Below, in pieces: positions 58,281-64,000 of a stretch of DNA of 64,000 bases. Origin of the DNA: Rhipicephalus microplus. Lineage: Eukaryota > Arthropoda > Arachnida > Ixodida > Ixodidae. The notes below the pieces were generated by a model. It did not search any database, was not told where the DNA came from, and saw only the letters and a list, made by a program, of their open reading frames with translations. Every line of letters begins with the position of its first letter. The stretch's first letter is position 1. The position numbers were made by a program, and so were the translations under genes. Location of the stretch: positions 159,994,053 through 160,058,052 of the forward strand of contig NC_134700.1 of the NCBI RefSeq assembly GCF_043290135.1, written 5' to 3'.

Positions 58281-58795
58281 ATAATTTTGTTGTTTATGCT
58301 GCTCATTCGGAACTAATCGTTCATTATGTTTGCTCTGTTTTGTACCAAATTAGATGAATAACATGTGTCTGGCATTGTTGCCGCTTTGAGACATACCACT
58401 TTTAACTTTTCTTTTTTTTACCTATTACTACTCAGCACATGTGATATTTGTATCGATCATTTATTATCTAACATACACTTATGTGTATATACAATTCAAG
58501 TTTCATTTCTTCTGCTGCCAGGTGTTATTGATCATTTGCTGATGGATTTCATCTGCTATCAAGTGTTTCGATTTTTCAATAATTTACTGTTTCTTTCTTT
58601 TGCAATGAAATGTACTTGATTCCTTTAAACTTATTCTATTGTTTGCCGAGTTGCTTTACATGTTTTGTTTTCTTTATGTAACCAGCACAGGAGGTCCCCT
58701 TGCAGCCTAGAGCTTTGGGACCTCCTTCTGTATAACATTTTTCCTATGTATTATCTTTTATTGAATTAATAAAAAAAAATATTATCTATCTATCT
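58281..58795 (+). other. LINE 3' UTR with terminal hairpin
   Basis: AT-rich 3' UTR. AGGAGGTCCC (58689-58698) and GGGACCTCCT (58717-58726) form a perfect 10-bp stem with an 18-nt loop, followed by AATAAAAAAAAA and (TATC)n. In several LINE clades a 3' stem-loop is bound by the RT. Confidence 0.75.
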
Positions 58796-59124
58796 ACGGC
58801 TGACCAGCAACGCCAGAAAAAGGCCCGCGATGACGACCACCCTCCGGCTGCCAAGTTCGCCCCTGGAACCCTTGTATGGCTGTATGTACCACCCTGTGCA
58901 CCTGGTTTGTCTACCAAGCTACTTTCAAATTACCATGGCCCATACCGCGTGGTAGAGCGCACATCGCCCGTCAATTACGCCATTGAACCGCTTACGCCAC
59001 CCGGTGACCGTCGTCGGCGTGGACACGATATTGTTCACGTGGACCGCTTGAAGCCGTACTTCGACCCGCTCGTTCCCACTTGTTAGATCGCCAGGATGGC
59101 TTGATCTTTCTCGACGGGGGCAAT

Positions 59125-59281
59125 TATAATGAAGGAATGATGACAACAAAAGAGAACAGGAAGCATCATCGCAGAGTAAGGCACCGCGAGATCGGCGCTC
59201 GAGCTCCTCCATCTTCCTCGTCCTGTCGCTATCTCCAATCTCCCACCTTCCCGTTTGGTTCGTCCAATAAACCTCTTTACA
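59125..59281 (+). repeat. 3' LTR of the compact gypsy element
   Basis: Partner of 49047-49186. It has a 17-bp extra segment (AACAGGAAGCATCATCGC region) and a few substitutions. Confidence 0.8.
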
Positions 59282-60497
59282 AGTGTATCGCGCACGGTAA
59301 ACAGTTAGGCCTCGAGGGTGCCGAACTGAGACAATGAGTTAAGGAGCAGCAGGAACAGGCGCAGGCGTTAGCCAGAGAAGAGCGGGCACTGGCCCGGAAA
59401 GAAAAGGAGAGAGAGCGTAAAGAAAAGGAGAGAGAACGCGAAGAAAGGAAGAAAGAACGAGAAGCGGCAAGGGAAGCCAGAGAACTGGAAGTGCAGTTAC
59501 TGCAAATAAAGATTCGCCTTAGTGAGAGTAGCAGTGTGAGCCGATCCAGCAGTGAGCACGGCAATGCCGGAGAGGAGCCGAGTTTGAGAATACACACAGG
59601 TAGACTGCTCGTCACCTTTGACGAAGGAAGGGATGACTTAGATGCATTTATACGCCGGTTTGAGAGCATCGCCTGAGGGCAAAAGTGGCCTGAACGCCAA
59701 TGGGCGACGGCACTTTCGACATGTCTTACAGGAGAGGCGCTAAGTGTTTATGGCAGGCTACCGCCTAGAGATGCAGCGGACTACACCAAAGTTAAAACCG
59801 CCCTCCTAGAGCGCTTTTGCTTCACGACGGATGGGTTCCGAGACAAGTTTAATAAGGAGAGGCCAGTAGGGGGTGAAACAGCAACACAGTACGCGGCTCG
59901 TTTAAGACATTACTTCGATAGACGGGTTGAGCTGTTCAAAACTGAGACAGAATTCGAGTCCCTCCGCGCATTGTTGATTAGAGAGAGGTTTTTGCATGGA
60001 TGTGGTTCGAACCTGGCATTATATTTGAACGAAAGGAGGGCGGAATCCCTGGGAGACATGCTTGAGCTGGCAGACCAGTTTTTGGAAGCTCAGGGTGTAG
60101 CAAGCCTAGCGAAAACAAAGAAAGATGGTCCCATAACGGACGAGAAGGGGAAATACGAGAAAGGAGGCAACAGCCACTTACCACTACGCGGTGCTATATT
60201 TGCAATCGTGGGAATCAACCGCCGCACTTGTGTCGCAACAGACCTGCCGCTAATGTAGCCATCGTCTGCTTCAAGTGTGGGAAAAAAGGACATAGGTCAA
60301 ACGACTGCCGGTCAGGAGCAAATAACTCACTCCAGGCGTCCTGCCTCTACGCAACAAGGGAAACGCGTGAGGATGCCATATGCGACGGGTATATCGAGCT
60401 TAGGAATGACGAAAAAGTCCCCGTCGTCAACGTCGTAAGGATGACACCGCCGAAAAATCTGGCCGAGAACTTACTAGTGGCCACAGGGACCCTCTGA
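59282..60497 (+). pseudogene. SCAN-like Gag of the Gmr1-like element (main part)
   Basis: Continues the gag begun at 49030. A short N-terminal piece (GKQLGLEGAELRQ) and a long charged helix (EERALARKEKERERKEKE) lead to a capsid domain with the SCAN pattern: DDLDAFIRRFESIA, KVKTALLERFCFT, ATQYAARLRHYFDRRVELFK, LLIRERFLHGC and LGDMLELADQFLEAQG. After a frameshift near 60170 two zinc knuckles follow (CYICNRGNQPPHLC, CFKCGKKGHRSNDC). In-frame TGA stops lie at 59335, 59674 and 60495. Vertebrate SCAN domains derive from Gmr1-like Gag, which supports the assignment. Confidence 0.75.
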
Positions 60498-60512
60498 GGC
60501 ACAGACATATCA

Positions 60513-62219
60513 GTGTTGGTGGATACGGGGTGCAACACAGTAATCGTGCGCAGGAAGTTGGTGAAGGAAGACGAGCTGACAGGTACAAGCAGACTCGTCT
60601 ACTTGGCTGACGGAACAGTGAGGATGCTGCCTGAAGCACGGATTGAGGTTGACACCCCCAACTTTACTGGCAATCTGACAGCACTATGCCTGCAAGATCC
60701 ACTGTATGACCTCATTCTGGGCAATATAGATGGCGTAAGACCTCCAAATGATCCCAGAAATGAGACTGAAAAACCTGTCTCGACAAAGGAGTTAAGGGAA
60801 GAGCCTGTAGCAGCAGCTATCACCCGTTTCCAAGCACATGCACAGCCGGAAAAATTTGCCAAGCTTCGTACGCCTGGGACCACGGCGGGATTGCCGGGAG
60901 ATAACTATGTCTGCGAGCAGAGGGGAGATGCGACACTCAAACAGTGTTTCAAGAAGATCGGCAGGAAGCAAACATGCCGAAATGAGAAGGGAAGCGTCGA
61001 GTATAAACAAGAACAGGGACTGCTGTACCGACAGTACACAGAGGCCAACGGACGGCTTGTACGCCAATTAGTCATTCCGCACTACCACCGAGAAGCTGTG
61101 CTTAAAACAGCACACGATGGTATAATGGCAGGACATTTGGGCACGCAGAAAACCAAGGACCGGATCTCGGAGGAGTTCTTTTGGCCAGGCATCACAGCTG
61201 ACGTAAAAAGGTTCGTCGCCTCATGTGACATTTGTCAGCGCACCGTACCAAAGGGCCGTGTACCACATGTTCCACTAGGGAGGGCGCCCATAATCGACAC
61301 CCTGTTCAAACGAGTGGCGATCAATATAGTGGGACCGATTCACCCACCCTCAAAGCATGGAAACCTATACATTGTGACTTTGATGGATTATGCCACCCGG
61401 TATCCAGACGCAGTGGCGCTCCCGAGTATCGAAACTGAGCGAGTGGCCGGAGCCTTGGTTGAGATGTTCTCCCGATTTGGCGTGCCCCGCGAGGTGCTGA
61501 GCGACCGTGGCACGAACTTCACATCGGACCTGATGAAGGAAGTAGCGCGGCTCCTTTCCGTGCGCCAGCTCCACACCACCCCATATCACCCCATGGCGAA
61601 TGGCTTGGTAGAAAAATTCAACAGCACCTTAAAATTAATGTTGAAGCGCATGTGCGCCGAAAAACCGAGAGATTGGGTCCGCTACCTGGCACCTCTCCTC
61701 TTTGTCTATAGGGAGGTTCCGCTGGCCAGTATGGGGTTTTCACCCTTCGAGCTTCACTACGGCCGCCATGTGAGGGGACCCTTGGCGATACTGAAGGAGC
61801 TGTGGACGAACGCCGACTTGACTGAAGAAGCTAAGACGACGTACCAGCGTGTCTTCGACCTTCGGAACCGTTCGGAGGAAACGTGCCGCTTGGAACACGA
61901 GGAGTTGGGAAAAGCCGGAGCACTGTACACGAAGCTGTACAATCGAAAAGCGAAGGGGCGGAGTTTCAACCCCGAAGACAAGGTACTTATTTTACTTCCC
62001 ACCGACACGAACAAGCTGCTGCTGCAATGAAAGGGCCCTTTTGAAGACCGGGAAAAGAAAGGTGAATCTAACTACGTCGTAGACACGGCTGGTGGCAGAA
62101 AAATCTTCCACGGCAACTTGCTGAAAAGATACGAGGAGAGAGGAGCCGATACTAGGCTACCATATTTGCACCAACCATTCGTACTTCGAACGGACGCATC
62201 GGACGCATCGGTGTATTGA
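60513..62219 (+). pseudogene. Protease-integrase-(deleted RT)-RNase H remnant of the Gmr1-like pol
   Basis: A 505-codon open stretch to 62030, in the frame of the zinc knuckles. Protease: LVDTGCNTVIV and YDLILGNID. Integrase: zinc-binding part intact (H and H in HDGIMAGHLG, C and C in CDICQR); core RVAINIVGPIHPPSKHG, VPREVLSDRGTNF and YHPMANGLVEKFNS. The first catalytic Asp (usually IDIVGP) is Asn; the second Asp and the Glu remain. After a single TGA (62028) the same frame reads GNLLKRYEE and then, abruptly, QPFVLRTDASD, the start of RNase H, ending at 62219. RT lies missing between them. Confidence 0.85.
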
Positions 62220-62476
62220 TGGCTGCCGTACACGGCTATTTCTTTTTCTTGTTTGTATGGCGCATTGATATTGTTGCGTGTAACTGAAGCTGGTACTCTA
62301 ACAATTGTTTTTTCTCTTTTGTTGTTACTTTGATGCACTCTGCCTATATATGTTGTGTATGAGAGGGACAGTCCTTATATGTCTCCCTTGTTGGTGGTGT
62401 TTTGTTCCTTGTTGTCGAAAAATTCCCCTCCGTGTGAGCAAATGTTATGAATAACATTCTGAAAGTGGGGGGGCAA
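62220..62476 (+). promoter_or_regulatory. 3' untranslated part and polypurine tract
   Basis: Non-coding AT-rich DNA ends in GAAAGTGGGGGGGCAA (62461-62476) immediately before the TGTCACGG of the 3' LTR, a good polypurine tract for plus-strand priming. Confidence 0.65.
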
Positions 62477-63804
62477 TGTCACGGACGGCCATTTTTGCCA
62501 ACCCCACGTCACGGCAATTAACGGGCGCCGTACTCCCCCCCCCCACTGAACGGCGGGCGCATGAAAGAGAGCCGAGAAGTGCAGAATGGGGTGCTCTTCT
62601 TTGAACGTCGCCGCCGACGTTTGATCCTTTGTACCTGCGGCGGCGTCTGCAGGGTCGTGGAAGGCCGCGATGTACCCCGAACAAGGATTAGAGTACGGGA
62701 CGCACCGGCTGAGAGCCAAACAGTCTGACCGTTCCCACAAGAAAACCGTGCGAAAACCTCCCATGGCCAAGCCCTATGACAACACCCCAACAGGTTGTCA
62801 CTCTCGCTAGTTGAGGGCCCTCTCCTAATTAAAAAGGGGTGGGGTCAATATATTTTTGGGACGGAGTTTCCATCAATGAAACGCGCATGATTGGACCCAT
62901 GTAGAGGTCTCTTGTCCCCAAGGAAGAGAGCGCGGGGACACGAGGGGGATTTAAGCAAAGGATTTTGCCCGTCTAGGCAGTCTAGTCGCTGACCAACATG
63001 GTTTAGAAACAGATCAAAAAGTATCTCTTCTAGAAGTTTTTAGTGTGGCTCTGTATCGGCTAGCCACCTAAACTTAGCCGTTCGTCTAGTTGTGACGCGA
63101 TATTAACGTCTGCAACGTAGACATCGGGACTTCGCCTCGAGTTAGCTCAACCTGCCCGAGGTCACCTGCAAGCACTAGCCTCCCGGAGCCACCAGCGTTG
63201 CAACACCGCCGACATCGCATTCGTGCCAGAACTTTCTTCGACTTCTCGCATCCGATCGTCGGGGACGCAACACTGCCGGTCATCACGCGTATGCCTTCAC
63301 CTGTTTATATCTTCGAACTTTCTTCTCCGTAGTTCAATTGTTGTTAGTTTGTGTAGTTTGTAATAGTTCCCTCTCGTAAGCTGATTTATTGTTTTTATAA
63401 GTATTTTAGTTGTATCAAGTGTTGATGTATTTTGTTAGTTGTATTGAAGTGTTGTACTAGATCCCGCGTGCTGCAATATCACTGGAGTAAAGTTTGTTTT
63501 GTTTTCTCACGTCTCTGATCCCTTCACTGTCTCCGCTTGCGTACGAAACGAACTAACCTGCTGTCATTCCCGTCGCCGACTTCGCGCTGGCGACGCTAGA
63601 GTGGCAGCTTGTAACAAAACTCGCGTCCGCGAGGAGGACGTTCCGTACAAGAGTAAGACAGTGAGGGGTGAACGAGAACAGTGTGGACAGCGTGGTGATA
63701 GAGCCGCACAGTTGAAGCGGTTACATCCTGCATATGATTGCGCTGTTTTTATAGTGGCATTATAGTGACAGTTGCAGTATGGAGTGTATGGATTTTGATA
63801 AGTG
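62477..63804 (+). repeat. 3' LTR of the Gmr1-like element, continuing into a second gag start
   Basis: Matches 47718-49046 throughout, including the leader and the gag ATG (63788) that should not follow a plain 3' LTR. It therefore also serves as the 5' LTR of a next tandem copy. Confidence 0.8.
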
Positions 63805-64000
63805 TATAATGAACGAATGATGACAACAAAAGGGAAGAGTAAGGCACCACGAGATCGGCGCTCGAGCTCCTCCATCTTCCTCGTCCTGTCGCTATCTCCA
63901 ATCTCCCACCTGCCCGTTTGGTTCGTCTAATAAACCTCTTTACATTTGGTGGATCGTGCTGGGTGACCACATCGCCTACAACCTGGAACTTCAATCCCGC
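63805..64000 (+). mobile_element. Second copy of the compact gypsy element (start)
   Basis: A 140-bp LTR (63805-63944) inserted after the same AGTG in the same gag codon, followed by the same internal start (GGTGGATCGTGCTGGGTGAC). It runs off the window. Confidence 0.85.

Larger units (their letters stand above)
53786..58795 (+). mobile_element. Full-length two-ORF LINE (Jockey/CR1 group)
   Basis: ACGGC is found on both sides (53781-53785, 58796-58800), so the boundaries are well fixed. The 5' region is made of 330-bp monomers. Two intact ORFs follow. The 3' UTR ends in a perfect hairpin, an A-run and a short TATC tail. All signs suggest a recent insertion, much younger than its gypsy host. 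Confidence 0.9.
50561..59086 (+). pseudogene. Pol of the compact gypsy element, split by a LINE
   Basis: One frame runs from 50561 to about 53630. Protease: YALADTGAAVSVID and [47 protein letters not shown] (motif A), [23 protein letters not shown] (motif C). RNase [19 protein letters not shown] and [20 protein letters not shown]. Integrase: [27 protein letters not shown] and [16 protein letters not shown] carry D, D and E; the zinc-binding CHEC reads CHEF. Stops at 50873, 51476 and 52874 and a frameshift near 53630 break it. The integrase C-terminal (GPYRVVERTSPVNYAIEPL) resumes at 58796 after the LINE and ends at 59086. Confidence 0.9.
49047..59281 (+). mobile_element. Compact Ty3/gypsy element inserted in the Gmr1-like gag
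   Basis: LTRs of 140 bp (49047-49186) and 157 bp (59125-59281) begin TATAATGAA and end CTCTTTACA. AGTG is duplicated outside them (49043-49046, 59282-59285). A TGG-starting primer site candidate is at 49189. The purine-rich GACGGGGGCAA precedes the 3' LTR. Gag and pol lie between. A LINE (53786-58795) splits the integrase. Several stops and frameshifts are present. Confidence 0.85.
47718..62476 (+). mobile_element. Gmr1-like Ty3/gypsy element carrying nested insertions
   Basis: It starts with TGTCACGG at 47718; the same sequence recurs at 62477 as the 3' LTR. The gag ATG is at 49030 and is broken in codon 6 by a gypsy insertion, with AGTG duplicated on both sides. Gag resumes at 59282, followed by protease, integrase and then a short RNase H remnant. 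Integrase placed before RT/RNase H is the Gmr1 order, known mainly from deuterostomes. RT is deleted. Stops and one frameshift occur in gag-pol, so it is dead. Confidence 0.75.

Noticed and set aside
49198..59086. Endogenous retrovirus or viral insertion
   Set aside because: No envelope frame is present in any of the Ty3/gypsy copies. The domain content is that of LTR retrotransposons.
60513..62030. A host gene formed by fusing protease and integrase
   Set aside because: The order is natural for Gmr1-like elements, an RNase H remnant follows in frame, LTR and polypurine signals are present, and a catalytic Asp of integrase is lost.

Overview
This window looks like eukaryotic, repeat-dense intergenic DNA from an arthropod, most likely a hard (ixodid) tick. 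The reasons are: no bacterial-style gene packing; retrotransposon, LINE, Penelope-like and pogo/Tigger-like proteins in various states of decay; and short interspersed repeats whose core wording (a GTTAAAGAACCCCAGGTGG / TTTCCGGAGCCC body and a CAAT-type tail) I recognise from tick sequences. The species call is inference from memory of those repeats. No complete host protein-coding gene is visible. A few short candidate host exons (3406-3513, 34671-34830, 35187-35470, 37823-37940) are offered at low confidence.

Layout. 1-586: pogo/Tigger-like transposase relic (-). 1186-1385: SINE relic. 4427-4500: tRNA-like SINE head. 5009-6735: element with a 147-bp tandem core and short subterminal inverted repeats; two more copies lie at 39210-40600 and 40633-41868. 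8085-9155: an octamer repeat, a 236-bp tandem array and an inverted copy of its unit. 10061-13584: Mag-like Ty3/gypsy element (-) with LTRs, primer site and polypurine tract, but RNase H and integrase deleted. 14378-14590: Penelope-like GIY-YIG fragment. 15773-19395: RTE-type LINE (-). 20278-24604: a second, LTR-less Ty3/gypsy relic (-). 27248-31841: Penelope-like element with inverted 303-bp terminal repeats, an SGNH-hydrolase-like ORF1 and an RT/GIY-YIG ORF2. 32030-47717: SINEs, microsatellites, hairpin retroposons and unassigned DNA. 47718-64000: nested retrotransposons.

The right-hand 16 kb is layered. A Gmr1-like Ty3/gypsy element (SCAN-like Gag, integrase before RT) starts at 47718. A compact Ty3/gypsy element (49047-59281) is inserted in codon 6 of its gag, with a 4-bp target duplication. 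A full-length two-ORF LINE with intact reading frames (53786-58795) is inserted in the integrase of that gypsy element. The Gmr1-like body resumes at 59282 and reaches its 3' LTR at 62477. That LTR is followed by the same gag start and the same gypsy insertion, so the whole nested unit (14,759 bp) appears to begin a second, tandem copy at the window edge.

The most unusual items are the Penelope-like element that carries an SGNH-type esterase ORF and hammerhead-like folds in its terminal repeats, the 147-bp-core elements resembling DINE-1/HINE (Helentron-associated) elements, a family of hairpin-bearing short retroposons with 6-11 bp target duplications and a shared terminal motif, and the tandem nested retrotransposon array. 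All translations and alignments were done by eye, so boundaries are approximate unless a duplication or motif fixes them.
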